A DNA stretch of 64,000 nt from NCBI GenBank assembly GCA_032059445.1, contig DAMCAP010000001.1, positions 62,001-126,000 of the forward strand, given 5' to 3'. The notes under the pieces are model-generated. The model did no database searches. It was not told the DNA's origin and saw only the letters and a program-made list of their open reading frames with translations. Source of the stretch: DAMCAP01 sp032059445 (GTDB taxonomy: Bacteria > Bacillota > Clostridia > Oscillospirales > Ruminococcaceae). Position numbers and translations under genes: made by a program. Below, piece after piece: positions 24,940 through 33,949 of the stretch (positions are counted from its first letter, which is position 1; every line of letters begins with the position of its first letter).

Positions 24940-25713
24940 ATGACATTGCAAAAATACCTGATAACCGCCCGCCTTGCGCATCTTGAAAAAACCAGCGGCG
25001 GGCTCCTATACCTGATCCCAGGCATCCTGGTAGATTTAAGCTATCTGCTCCCCCTCTTGTTTCTCTGGAGGGTGCTGGCAAGCCAAGGGGTCAGCACCGG
25101 CATGAGCCTAAACCAGATGCTCAGCTATACCTACATCAGCGCTCTGCTCTCTGAGCTGCTGGCAGTGCAGACCTTTGCCTCTAGCTGGAGCTACGAAGGG
25201 CAGCTGATCAGCCTATATACACGACCTCTGCCCGTATTTGGGCAGATCATTGCTCAGACTATGGGGGGCTGGGGCCGACGGCTAATGGTTTTTTCCCTAC
25301 CGATGCTGCTGATCGCCCCGTTTTTTGGTGTATCGATAGCACCCGCTACGCTATGGTTTTTCCCTAGTCTGCTGCTCTGCGTTTCGCTGGGCTTTGCCGT
25401 GGATTTCCTCTTTGCTTGCCTGACCATCCGCCTAAAAGGCTCGGCATGGCTTGCCTATGTAATCCGCATGGCAGTGGTGTCTTTATTTTCGGGCACCATG
25501 ATCCCTTTTAAGCTGCTGCCCTTTGGGCTTGATCAATTCTTTACTTACCAGCCCTTTGGCAGCCTTGGCGGGGCGCCCCTCTCCCTCTTTGTGGGGACTG
25601 CATCCCCCCTACCCATCCTTACAGCCCAGATCCTCTGGAATATCCTCCTCTGGCCTGCCGCCATCCTATGGTTTGAGCGCTCTCGAGAAAGGTTGGTGAG
25701 CTACGGTGGATAA
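24940..25713 (+). CDS. ABC-2 exporter permease (COG4587-type)
   Basis: This 257-aa protein has six predicted spans. AAAGGAACC upstream places the start at MTLQKYLITAR. It belongs to the three-gene ABC-2 exporters whose two permeases resemble DUF990-family proteins. It would form half of the transmembrane channel. It overlaps the next permease gene by eight bases, so the two are translationally coupled. The substrate is unknown; systems of this layout are often linked to efflux of antibiotics or lipids, but no such evidence is visible here. Confidence 0.85.
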   Translation: MTLQKYLITARLAHLEKTSGGLLYLIPGILVDLSYLLPLLFLWRVLASQGVSTGMSLNQMLSYTYISALLSELLAVQTFASSWSYEGQLISLYTRPLPVFGQIIAQTMGGWGRRLMVFSLPMLLIAPFFGVSIAPATLWFFPSLLLCVSLGFAVDFLFACLTIRLKGSAWLAYVIRMAVVSLFSGTMIPFKLLPFGLDQFFTYQPFGSLGGAPLSLFVGTASPLPILTAQILWNILLWPAAILWFERSRERLVSYGG

Positions 25714-26548
25714 AATCAAAAGACTTCTCCGCCTCTATGCCCTCTATGCCAGGATGGATCTGGCATGGCTCCTTCGAGACAGCACCTTTGCCCTGCTGGC
25801 CATCTGCGCCGATATGATTTCCAATCTCTCTTCTGTGGCGGGGGGGTTTCTGCTGGCGTGGCGCTTTAGAGGGATCGGAGGCATGGATCAATATGAGGTG
25901 CTTTTTATGCTCTCCTACTCCACCCTTGTTACAGGGGTATTTCAGACCCTCTGCTCAGGGGGGAATACAGGGCACATCAGCCGCAAAATCGGCAGAGGTC
26001 AGCTTGAGCATATGTTCATCCAGCCTTTGCCACTGCCGTTCCAAATGCTGACCGAGGGCTTTATTCCCTTTTCGGGTAGCAGCAATATTCTTTCGGGAGT
26101 TATCCTGATGGGCTTTGCTGCCTCTCGCCTAAATCTCAGCCTAAGCCCTTTGTGGGTATTGTCGGTAGTAGCCAATCTGCTAGTCTCCCTCGCCATCATC
26201 TTAGGGCAATCCTATCTTGCCTCTAGTGTTACCTTTTACGCTCCTGTGCAGTCAGAAGAAATCTCCACCTATGTGATCGACACCTACGGTCATATCAGTA
26301 GCTTCCCTCTTTCGGGCATGCCGCTCTATCTACAGCTCCCCCTGATTACGCTGGTGCCTACAGGGCTATTGACATGGTTTCCCACCTTAGCCTTGTTGGG
26401 TAAAGCACCCTTTGATCTGCCGGCATGGTACCCGCTACTGGTAGCCGTAATTCTCTGGGTGGCGGCTTCACATTTCTTTAGAAAGGGACTTAATTATTAT
26501 GTTAAAACAGGAATTAACCGATACTCTCCTACCGGGCACCGCCGTTAA
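25706..26548 (+). CDS. ABC-2 exporter permease (DUF990/COG3694-type)
   Basis: This 280-aa second permease of the exporter has six spans and a conserved loop GGNTGHISRKIGRGQLEHMFIQPLP. The G-R-G-x-L/F-D/E...P-L-P arrangement is common in DUF990 proteins. It overlaps the upstream permease by eight bases and the ATPase gene by 50 bases. The long overlap with the ATPase is unusual; either the ATPase begins later or the C-terminus NRYSPTGHRR is encoded within the ATPase start region. Confidence 0.85.
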   Translation: MDKIKRLLRLYALYARMDLAWLLRDSTFALLAICADMISNLSSVAGGFLLAWRFRGIGGMDQYEVLFMLSYSTLVTGVFQTLCSGGNTGHISRKIGRGQLEHMFIQPLPLPFQMLTEGFIPFSGSSNILSGVILMGFAASRLNLSLSPLWVLSVVANLLVSLAIILGQSYLASSVTFYAPVQSEEISTYVIDTYGHISSFPLSGMPLYLQLPLITLVPTGLLTWFPTLALLGKAPFDLPAWYPLLVAVILWVAASHFFRKGLNYYVKTGINRYSPTGHRR

Positions 26549-27512
26549 TGTGGCAGGTGTCAGTAAAATATTCACCCAATGGCAACGAGAAAACGATGGC
26601 AAAGACCTCCTCAAAAAGCTCTTTTGCCCCGATAAAAAAATCATCACCGCACTGGATGATGTATCCTTCACAGTGCAAAAGGGAGAATTCGTAGCCTATG
26701 CCGGGCCAAACGGCGCAGGCAAAAGCACCACCATGAAGCTGCTCTGCGGTATGCTTCAACCAACCAAGGGCACTATCGAGGTATTAGGGCTCTCCCCCGA
26801 AAAAGACCGCATTGCTCTCATGAGCAGGCTAGGTGTACTCTTTGGCAATCGTACCGAGCTTTGGTGGGATCACCCGATATCTCAAAGCTTCGAGTGGAAA
26901 AAGGTAGTATGGAATATCCCCGACGATCAATACCGCCACACCCTAGAGATGGTAACGGAGCTGCTGGAGATTGGCCCCCTGCTCAAGACCTTTGCCAGAG
27001 AGCTTTCCCTCGGGCAGCGGATGCGGGCGGACATCGCTATGATGCTGCTTCACTCCCCCGAGCTGATCCTCCTTGATGAGCCCACCTTAGGGCTTGATGT
27101 GGTGGCAAAGCGCCAGATGATCGACTTCCTCAAAAAGCTCAACCAAGAAAACGGAGTCACTATACTGGTCACTAGCCACGATATGGATGATCTCGAGGAG
27201 ATGGCGGAGCGGATCCTCATGATCTCTCATGGTAAGCTCGCCTACGACGGTAGCTTTGATGGCCTGCGAGAGATTACCGGTAAGCTTACCCGCTTTATCA
27301 TCACTGCAAAAAGAGAAACGCCTCCGGCAGTCCACGGCGCACAGCTCCTTTCTACCAAAAATGGTCTCTTTGAGTATGAAATTGATCTTGGCAAGCTGCC
27401 TGTCACCTCCCTGCTAGGCCAGCTCTCACAGATTGAGGGGATACAAGATATCGAGATCAAAAAAGCCCCCATCGAGGAGGTTATCACCCAGCTTTACAAG
27501 GCTTGGAGGTAA
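26499..27512 (+). CDS. ABC exporter ATPase (COG4586-type)
   Basis: This 337-aa ATPase has an extended N-terminus before the nucleotide-binding domain. Motifs are GPNGAGKSTT (Walker A, near residue 71), LSLGQRMRAD (signature, a variant of LSGGQ typical of COG4586), LILLDEPTLGLD (Walker B) and VTSHD (H-loop). A C-terminal extension of about 90 residues follows the ATPase fold. It powers the two upstream permeases. The start overlaps the permease gene by 50 bases; AAAGGG lies 11 bases upstream, which is only fair, so a later start is possible. Confidence 0.9.
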   Translation: MLKQELTDTLLPGTAVNVAGVSKIFTQWQRENDGKDLLKKLFCPDKKIITALDDVSFTVQKGEFVAYAGPNGAGKSTTMKLLCGMLQPTKGTIEVLGLSPEKDRIALMSRLGVLFGNRTELWWDHPISQSFEWKKVVWNIPDDQYRHTLEMVTELLEIGPLLKTFARELSLGQRMRADIAMMLLHSPELILLDEPTLGLDVVAKRQMIDFLKKLNQENGVTILVTSHDMDDLEEMAERILMISHGKLAYDGSFDGLREITGKLTRFIITAKRETPPAVHGAQLLSTKNGLFEYEIDLGKLPVTSLLGQLSQIEGIQDIEIKKAPIEEVITQLYKAWR

Positions 27513-27643
27513 GGGGTTCTTCCCATCTGTGGTCTTTAGTTTACCGATCTGTCAAACGGTTTACGCAGTTGCCGCTACACCCTTATGCCCAACTAGGGCA
27601 TAGCAAATAAACATAAAACCACAAACCACATCCTCTCCAAAAC

Positions 27644-27687
27644 AAATACCGATCAGCGTCATTTTTTGATGCCGATCGGTATTTTTC
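27644..27687 (+). terminator. Intrinsic terminator
   Basis: AAATACCGATC pairs with GATCGGTATTTTT. It lies in the gap between the ABC exporter and the convergent small gene and may serve both. Confidence 0.8.
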
Positions 27688-27712
27688 TATATGGTCAAAA
27701 AAAGCAGGGCTT

Positions 27713-27943
27713 TTAACCGCCCTGCAAAACCTGCATTACATATACTTGCATTTCTTCCGGATTGGTTATCTGTCTAGCTCCATTTACCAGCGCTTGTTGC
27801 TGGGCCTTTGGCAGAGCCGTAAATTTATTTAAAGCATCCATATTTTGTGCCAGTGTCATCTTAAAGCCCACAGGCGCATCGTTATTGTCCATAAAGTTAT
27901 TATTTAAGGGTGCTCCCTTATCTTTATAAAGATTATTATTCAC
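27713..27943 (-). CDS. Small conserved clostridial protein (76 aa)
   Basis: The C-terminal 60 residues follow a pattern I know from many small clostridial proteins: DNNDxPxGFxMxLAQNxxALxxFxxLPxxQQQAxxxGAxxIxxxEEMQxYV. Its function is unknown; the proteins are soluble and probably helical. GAGGTGATCAAT before a GTG at 27943 supports that start. The ATG at 27892, though in frame, has no ribosome-binding site. It stands alone between the ABC exporter and Ku on the opposite strand. Confidence 0.65.
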   Translation of the reverse strand: MNNNLYKDKGAPLNNNFMDNNDAPVGFKMTLAQNMDALNKFTALPKAQQQALVNGARQITNPEEMQVYVMQVLQGG

Positions 27944-28166
27944 ATTGATCACCTCATGGTTAGTATGTGCAAGAGAGCGTGTTTTATCAATGTAATAAAT
28001 TGCAAACCATTGTAAAAAACAAAACAATCAACTTCATCTACTAGCCTTTATAGTGGAGGTTTTGCTTTTTATATTTAGCAAAATAAAGCTTGTAGGGTCA
28101 AAGCCGCCTTAACAGCCGTATATTTATAATTTAATCGAAAACACTAAATCTGGAGGTGTTTATACA

Positions 28167-28940
28167 ATGGCAGCCCGTAAATCAGTAATCACATTTGGTA
28201 TGGTCGCAATCCCGATTGCGATGTATACAGCCACACAGGATAACGACATCCACTTCAATCAACTACACAAGGAAGACAACAGCCGCATCCGCTACAAAAA
28301 AACCTGTGCCCACTGCGGCAAAGAGGTGAAGACAGACGACATTGTCAAAGGCTTTGAGTATGACGATGACAAGTATGTGGTCGTTACCGACGATGAAATA
28401 GAAAAAATCAAAACAGAAAAAGAAAAATCCATTCAGATTCTGCATTTCGCACAGCTCAATCAAATCAGCCCCGTCTACTATGATAAGACCTATCAAGCTG
28501 CGCCCGAAGCAGGCGGCGAAAAGGCCTTTGAGCTGCTTCGCTCAGCACTGATGGCAGAGCAAAAAATCGCGATCGGCAAAGCAGTCATGGGTACAAAAGA
28601 CACGCTTATGGCAATTATCCCTCGCGAGGATGGTATCCTCATCTCTACCATGTTTTATGCCGATGATATCAAAGATCTGCAAAAGCCCTATACCAAGCCA
28701 CAGGTCTCTGAAGCAGAGCTCAATATGGCAAAGCTGCTGATCAACTCGATGGATACACCATTTGACCCCTCACAATATACCGATGAATATCAGGTCAAAC
28801 TGCGCGAGCTGATCGAAACCAAGATCTCGGGTAAAGAAATCGTGGCAGCAGAGCCCGAAAACACCGGCAAAGTATTTGATCTTATGGAGGCACTCAAAGC
28901 CAGTGTCGAAAAGGCAAATAAAGATAAGGAACCAGCTTAA
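28167..28940 (+). CDS. ku: Non-homologous end-joining protein Ku
   Basis: This 257-aa prokaryotic Ku binds double-strand DNA ends as a homodimer and recruits LigD. It begins ARKSVITFGMVAIPIAMYTAT, as Ku proteins do, and carries a Cys pair (CAHCGKEV) in the usual insertion. The core barrel and C-terminal ETKISGKEI are present, followed by a short Lys-rich tail. AGGTGTTTATAC, with GGAGG just before it, precedes the ATG. It is followed two bases later by ligD, so the pair is an operon. In Bacillus the pair acts in spores; a sporulation promoter cannot be confirmed here. Confidence 0.96.
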   Translation: MAARKSVITFGMVAIPIAMYTATQDNDIHFNQLHKEDNSRIRYKKTCAHCGKEVKTDDIVKGFEYDDDKYVVVTDDEIEKIKTEKEKSIQILHFAQLNQISPVYYDKTYQAAPEAGGEKAFELLRSALMAEQKIAIGKAVMGTKDTLMAIIPREDGILISTMFYADDIKDLQKPYTKPQVSEAELNMAKLLINSMDTPFDPSQYTDEYQVKLRELIETKISGKEIVAAEPENTGKVFDLMEALKASVEKANKDKEPA

Positions 28941-28942
28941 TT

Positions 28943-31381
28943 ATGATAACCGAGAGGCTAAGCGAGTATAACCAGAAACGAAACTTTATCAATACCGATG
29001 AGCCTGTCGGCAAGCCGGAAGAGTCTGACGAGCTCCTCCGGTTTGTTATACAGCACCATATGGCACGTCGAGAGCACTACGATCTTCGGCTGGAATGGAA
29101 CGGGTTGCTGCTAAGCTGGGCGGTGCCAAAGGGGCCATCTTTTTGTACAAAGGATAAAAGACTGGCCGTACAGGTAGAGGACCACCCTCTCGATTACCGC
29201 AACTTTGAGGGTACGATCCCGAAAGGCGAATATGGCGGCGGGACTGTGATGCTTTGGGATGAAGGTACCTGGGAGCCGACTTCAAACGTCGATGAAGGCC
29301 TTAGTGCTGGCTCCCTTAAGTTTATCTTGCATGGAAGGCGACTTAAAGGGAAGTGGGCATTGGTACGACTAAAAGCAAAAGAGGGCGAAGCAAAGGACAA
29401 CTGGCTTTTGCTAAAAGATAAAGATGAATATGCCCAAGCTGATAGCGGGATCTCTGCGTATAGCACCAGCGTCCGCAGCGGTCGCACGATGGCAGAGATT
29501 GAAAGCGGTGAAAGTGATAAGGTCGTAAAAAACCCTTTTGATTCTACAGATATACAGCTTGCCAAGCTCGTCACTACAGTCCCCACAGGGGATGACTGGC
29601 TCTATGAGCTTAAATATGACGGGTACAGGATCATAGCATTTGTAGAAGGTAATACTGTAGGCTTGATTACCCGTAACGGCAATGATTTTACCAGCCGATT
29701 TCAAAGCATTGCAAATTCTCTTTTGGATTGGGCGGCAGGCAGAGCAATGGTGCTTGACGGCGAAATGGCGGTCACCGACGAAGGTGGCAAGACCGACTTT
29801 CAGGCCTTGCAAAACTACATGAAAAATCCAAGAGCCCACAGCCTGAGCTATATTATTTTTGATCTACTCGCTTTAGATGGCGTCGATCTGCGAGGGCTGC
29901 GCCTGACCCAGCGGAAAGAAAAGCTGCTAACATTGATGCAAGATGCTCCAAAAAGCCTCCACTACAGCCGACATATCGAAGGAAATGGCAAAGAGAGCTT
30001 TAGCGCCGCCTGTGCACTAGGTATGGAGGGGATCATCGGCAAAAAAGCCGGCTCTCTATATAGCGGCACGAGAAATGGGGACTGGATCAAGCTTAAATGC
30101 GAGCGCAGGCAGGAGTTTGTGATCGGGGGGTATACCCTTACGGACAAAAAAGCCAGCGGAGTTAGCGCCCTGCTACTGGGGGTATATGACAATGGGCAAC
30201 TAATCTATGCAGGGCGTGCCGGCAGCGGGATCAGCGAGTCAGAGGCAAAAGAGCTATCGGCAAAGTTTCAAAGCATCATACGATCGGATTCCCCCTTTAA
30301 AGACCCGCCAAAAGCAAGATCAGGCGAAGCAATCACCTGGCTTGACCCCCAGTTGGTGGCAGAAGTCAGATTTGCCGAATGGACCAAGGAAGATCTCTTA
30401 AGGCAGGCGAGCTTTAAAGGCCTAAGAGCAGACAAAGACCCTAAAACCATCATAAAAGAGCAAAACAATGACGAGAAGCCGCTCGAGCCACCCGAAGAAA
30501 GGGAGAAACCAATGGAAGCAAAGGGCACCATCACCATCGAGGGGATAAAAATCACCAACCCTGATAAGGTCTTATTCACCGACCCTGCTACCACAAAGGC
30601 AGATGTAATCCGCTATTATGCAGAGGTTTCTCCGCGTATGCTGCCCTATGTAAGCGGGCGGATTTTAAGCGCTGTGCGCTGCCCCAAAGGAGTATCGGGA
30701 GCCTGCTTTTTTAAGAAGCACCCTGCTGCAAGCAGCAAGGGAGTGGTCACCATACCTGTCTTAAATAGCGATGGTGAAACAGAGGAGTATTTCTATATTC
30801 AGGATGTATCGGGGTTGGTATCGGAAGCCCAGATGGGTACACTGGAGTTTCATATCTGGGGCAGCAGTGTAGATAAGCTTGAGCACCCCGATATGATGGT
30901 CTTTGATCTTGACCCCGATGAGGGGATGGAGCTGGATACCGTGCGCCAAGGTGTAAAAGACATCAAAGCTATTTTAACTGAGCTCTCCCTCGTATCCTAC
31001 CTCAAAACCAGCGGCGGCAAAGGATACCATGTGGTAGTCCCCCTAAAGCCTGCTGCTTCGTGGGATATTTTTCACGATTTTGCAAGAGGTGTAGCCGAGG
31101 TAATGGAGAAGCAATGGCCTGATCGCTATACCAGCAATGTAAGAAAGGCAAAGCGGACAAATAAGATCTTTATAGACTGGATACGCAACGGCAGAGGCGC
31201 CACAAGCATCGCTCCTTACTCCATCCGAGCAAGGCAAGGCGCTCGTGTATCGATGCCTATTGCATGGGAGGAGCTTGAAACCATCGCACCCAACGGTATT
31301 GATATGACAAGCGCCCTCGAAAGAATCAAGAAGCCTGACCCATGGAAAGGCTTTTTTGATCAAGACCAATCGATTAAATAA
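28943..31381 (+). CDS. ligD: Multidomain ATP-dependent DNA ligase LigD (PE-LIG-POL)
   Basis: This 812-aa end-joining enzyme has three domains. Residues about 30-150 are the 3'-phosphoesterase domain (HHMARREHYDLRLE, with His39, His45 and Asp47 as likely metal or catalytic residues). Residues about 200-500 are the ATP ligase, with the adenylated Lys224 in LKYDGYR. Residues about 530-805 are the primase-polymerase (TNPDKVLF, FDLDPDEG for metal binding, SGGKGYHVVVPL). The order PE-LIG-POL matches Pseudomonas LigD rather than the two-domain Bacillus form. The start is two bases after ku. All core motifs look intact. Confidence 0.95.
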   Translation: MITERLSEYNQKRNFINTDEPVGKPEESDELLRFVIQHHMARREHYDLRLEWNGLLLSWAVPKGPSFCTKDKRLAVQVEDHPLDYRNFEGTIPKGEYGGGTVMLWDEGTWEPTSNVDEGLSAGSLKFILHGRRLKGKWALVRLKAKEGEAKDNWLLLKDKDEYAQADSGISAYSTSVRSGRTMAEIESGESDKVVKNPFDSTDIQLAKLVTTVPTGDDWLYELKYDGYRIIAFVEGNTVGLITRNGNDFTSRFQSIANSLLDWAAGRAMVLDGEMAVTDEGGKTDFQALQNYMKNPRAHSLSYIIFDLLALDGVDLRGLRLTQRKEKLLTLMQDAPKSLHYSRHIEGNGKESFSAACALGMEGIIGKKAGSLYSGTRNGDWIKLKCERRQEFVIGGYTLTDKKASGVSALLLGVYDNGQLIYAGRAGSGISESEAKELSAKFQSIIRSDSPFKDPPKARSGEAITWLDPQLVAEVRFAEWTKEDLLRQASFKGLRADKDPKTIIKEQNNDEKPLEPPEEREKPMEAKGTITIEGIKITNPDKVLFTDPATTKADVIRYYAEVSPRMLPYVSGRILSAVRCPKGVSGACFFKKHPAASSKGVVTIPVLNSDGETEEYFYIQDVSGLVSEAQMGTLEFHIWGSSVDKLEHPDMMVFDLDPDEGMELDTVRQGVKDIKAILTELSLVSYLKTSGGKGYHVVVPLKPAASWDIFHDFARGVAEVMEKQWPDRYTSNVRKAKRTNKIFIDWIRNGRGATSIAPYSIRARQGARVSMPIAWEELETIAPNGIDMTSALERIKKPDPWKGFFDQDQSIK

Positions 31382-31402
31382 CATGCGATCTTTATAAACA
31401 AA

Positions 31403-31435
31403 AACACCGCAGGATGGTAATAACCCTGCGGTGTT
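31403..31435 (+). terminator. Hairpin after ligD
   Basis: AACACCGCAGG pairs with CCTGCGGTGTT. The U-run is weak on the plus strand. It separates ligD from the convergent methyltransferase gene. Confidence 0.65.
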
Positions 31436-31523
31436 GAGTCTTATACAAAATTTACTTGCGGGTGATGACAGTCTGGATAGCAGCATCACCGGGGAAATAA
31501 TGCTCTTCTGCCTAAGTATGTGG

Positions 31524-32312
31524 TTATTTCTTTCTTGCCCATATAATCGCTCTGTTTGTCGTAAGGCCAACAGGGTTGCAATTATAATCGCCGTACTCTT
31601 CTTCGATAATAAATCCAGAAGAGTTAAGCCAATCATGAATCTGGTCAAGGGTTGCAAAATGCTTGACCGAGGGTATGTCTTTCCTGATTACACGACCATC
31701 AGCAAGTGTTAACTCAAAGCTACGCACGAACTGATTTCGTCCTGTTTTGCTATCAAAGGTGCTATTAAGCAAAACCATTTTCCCTGTATTACCGTCGCTA
31801 TCTGCACCTTGCCAAACAACATTCTCATCGAAGCTAAACCACATCTCAGGGTGTAGGGTATAGCTGTAGTCAATGTAAATATGCCCGCCTGAAACAAGTG
31901 CATCTGCTGATTTCTTAATTACGAGAGCCTGTGCCTTTTCATAATCAATATCTGCAATAATATTAAATAAGAAGTTTGCTGCCAACATCACTATGTCATA
32001 TCCGTTGCCCCAATCGTCTTTTATGACATCAGACTTTTGCCAAGTAATATTTTGCACATCTTTTAATTTAGCAGGTATTTTGCATAGCATATACTCGTCA
32101 AAATCAAGACCTGTGACGGTGTGTCCTGCGTTTGCTAATGGTACAAGAATGCGTCCACTTCCACATGCAATTTCAAGAATATTTTTCGGATTTCTGCCGA
32201 TCACCGACAATGCAAACTCCACGTCACCAACATCAGTGGGGTCACAATCATACATATCAGCAACCCATTTCGAGATAATCTCTTTTTCGTTAAACAATTC
32301 TTTTTCCTCCAT
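31524..32312 (-). CDS. Class I SAM-dependent methyltransferase
   Basis: This 262-aa protein has ILEIACGSGRILVPLANAG (motif I, SAM-binding Gly-rich loop), TGLDFDEYML (motif II acidic residue) and GNGYDIVMLAANFL (motif IV). The C-terminal beta hairpin region HDWLNSSGFIIEEEYG is usual for this fold. It is soluble. The methyl acceptor is unknown. It stands alone on the minus strand, convergent with ligD, and is not obviously linked to DNA repair. Confidence 0.85.
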   Translation of the reverse strand: MEEKELFNEKEIISKWVADMYDCDPTDVGDVEFALSVIGRNPKNILEIACGSGRILVPLANAGHTVTGLDFDEYMLCKIPAKLKDVQNITWQKSDVIKDDWGNGYDIVMLAANFLFNIIADIDYEKAQALVIKKSADALVSGGHIYIDYSYTLHPEMWFSFDENVVWQGADSDGNTGKMVLLNSTFDSKTGRNQFVRSFELTLADGRVIRKDIPSVKHFATLDQIHDWLNSSGFIIEEEYGDYNCNPVGLTTNRAIIWARKK

Positions 32313-32488
32313 CTGGCGGGAGGGTTAGAGTATCGTCACCCTCCTATTTCTTGTTTGGGTCGCAGATACTGTATTTTTCATATCACTCATTCCTTTCAAG
32401 TAAATTATTAACGCCAAAGCGGTAACCAAGCTATAGTTCTTGCTTATTTTATCAAGAGCAAAGCCAATAAGCACATGTGAGATCAGGC

Positions 32489-32923
32489 TCATATTTTGTA
32501 TACCATCTCAAATACTAAGATACCATTTTTATCAAAGGTCTTAGCTACTTCAAATCCAATTTTGCGATAGCAATTGATTGCTCTGGTATTTTGTACTCTT
32601 ACACGAAGATGCACTTCGGAGATTCCAGATTGCGCTGCATTTTGCAAGATCATTTGGATGGCCTCTTTACCGTAGCCGAAATTGCGATACTCTTCATAAG
32701 CAATAAATATGCCTAAAACAGCTTGCGAAGTCTTGTTTTCTTGTTCGATCCAGATCGCTCCAATATATTGATCGTCTGCCTTGATATAATACCACAGTAA
32801 TAACTCCGCGTTTTGATTGGGGTAAATACGAGATTGAAATTGCTTAAGGCTTCCGTCATATACATCTTCAAACTGATGATAGATACCTTGGTTTTTATCA
32901 CAGATTTCTTCTAGATATATCAC
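32489..32923 (-). CDS. GNAT-family N-acetyltransferase
   Basis: This 144-aa protein has the acetyl-CoA binding segment FIAYEEYRNFGYGKEAIQMIL (residues about 72-92) and the closing AINCYRKIGFEVAKTF, both typical of GNAT folds. Length is normal. The substrate is unknown; RimJ/RimL-like or small-molecule acetylation are both possible. It sits alone between short accessory genes. Confidence 0.85.
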   Translation of the reverse strand: MIYLEEICDKNQGIYHQFEDVYDGSLKQFQSRIYPNQNAELLLWYYIKADDQYIGAIWIEQENKTSQAVLGIFIAYEEYRNFGYGKEAIQMILQNAAQSGISEVHLRVRVQNTRAINCYRKIGFEVAKTFDKNGILVFEMVYKI

Positions 32924-33104
32924 TTCGTACTACCTCATCAGTTGAATTTGCTGGAATTTATTTCATTTTATCACAGCAGAAGCAAAAAAGCTATGTATAG
33001 ATTCATTACATAGCTTTTTTCTATAAGCTCCTCTGTGTTGCGTTATCTAAGAATCATTTCGGGAGTTGAACTGTCACTTGCTAAGGACTCTTATTTCTTT
33101 GTTG

Positions 33105-33524
33105 TTACATTTTCTTGTGAAGATACCATAACCTTATCACAAAAGAGACTTGAGCGATGAGAAATACTCCAAAAAAAGTAAAAAATACAACCTTAGTTAA
33201 ATACCCTAGCAACGCCAACGCTATGATTGCGATTGAAAACAGTGATAGCATCACGTCAAATCCTGTAGCTTTGGCCGCATTTGTAATCGCTATATTTCTT
33301 TCATCGTTTTCTTCGATTTCTATTTCTTTCGTCTTTTTGAAGAAAAGCTCACAAGCACCACAAAGAATTAAAATGCTGCCTACAACCCCAGTACACCAAG
33401 GTAGCAAGTCAGGCCGCGGTACAGGTAAGACCTCATGTATCCCCAAGCTATATAAAAGCGGTCCTCCGAGTAATACTACCAGCCCAACTGCTATCATTGA
33501 TAAATTATAGTATTTTTTCATCAT
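33105..33524 (-). CDS. DUF2178-type membrane protein
   Basis: This protein of about 139 aa has four predicted spans in two pairs separated by a charged cytoplasmic loop, IEIEENDERNIAITNAAKA. The E-x-D-E-R-N...A-K-A motif marks DUF2178 and related small membrane proteins. These are regularly paired with a short XRE regulator, as here: the HTH gene overlaps its start by about 20 bases. The start is at or near 33524 behind GGAGGG (two adjacent ATGs). Its role is unknown; stress sensing at the membrane is sometimes proposed for such pairs. Confidence 0.75.
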   Translation of the reverse strand: MMKKYYNLSMIAVGLVVLLGGPLLYSLGIHEVLPVPRPDLLPWCTGVVGSILILCGACELFFKKTKEIEIEENDERNIAITNAAKATGFDVMLSLFSIAIIALALLGYLTKVVFFTFFGVFLIAQVSFVIRLWYLHKKM

Positions 33525-33720
33525 TTCCCTCCTCATAAATAAATATATCTTCGATGGTCATTTCGAAGTAGCGAGCAATTTTAAACGCTAACACAATTGA
33601 GGGATTGTAGCGACCATTTTCTAGAGATCCGATTGTTTGTCTTGAAACCTCCAGTGCAGCCGCTAAATCCTCTTGCTTTATTCCTCGCTGCTTTCGTATT
33701 TCTTCTAAACGATTTTTCAC
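33505..33720 (-). CDS. XRE-family small transcriptional regulator
   Basis: This 71-aa helix-turn-helix protein is almost all DNA-binding domain: LEEIRKQRGIKQEDLAAALEVSRQTIGSLENGRYNPSIVLAFKIA. The family is the Cro/C1 YozG-like group. It overlaps the DUF2178 membrane protein gene and is probably translated together with it. A consensus promoter and a palindrome just upstream suggest autoregulation. AGGAGG before the ATG supports the start. Confidence 0.9.
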   Translation of the reverse strand: MKNRLEEIRKQRGIKQEDLAAALEVSRQTIGSLENGRYNPSIVLAFKIARYFEMTIEDIFIYEEGNDEKIL

Positions 33721-33736
33721 GGTTTACCTCCTTTGC

Positions 33737-33756
33737 ATGGAAAGTTAGCTTTCCAT
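33737..33756 (-). promoter_or_regulatory. Palindromic operator of the HTH/DUF2178 operon
   Basis: ATGGAAAG-TTAG-CTTTCCAT is a perfect 8-bp inverted repeat just downstream of the -10 box, and a half-site CTTTCCAT recurs at 33797-33804 by the -35. It probably binds the XRE protein (inference). Confidence 0.6.
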
Positions 33757-33762
33757 GAAATT

Positions 33763-33791
33763 ATCTTATCATTGCACATCCAAAATGTCAA
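33763..33791 (-). promoter_or_regulatory. Sigma-A promoter of the HTH/DUF2178 operon
   Basis: On the minus strand TTGACA (33791-33786), 17 bases, then TAAGAT (33768-33763). Confidence 0.8.
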
Positions 33792-33949
33792 GCAGACTTT
33801 CCATAAAAATAGCAGGCTTTATTGAAAGCCTGCTAAAGAGTATATATAACCTTTTAAAAAATAAACCACATATAAAGATTATTTATAATTAAAATACTAC
33901 CTACAAAATCGACCGTCTTTGTGATGCCCGTGTTTATCAATGTGTGCGA

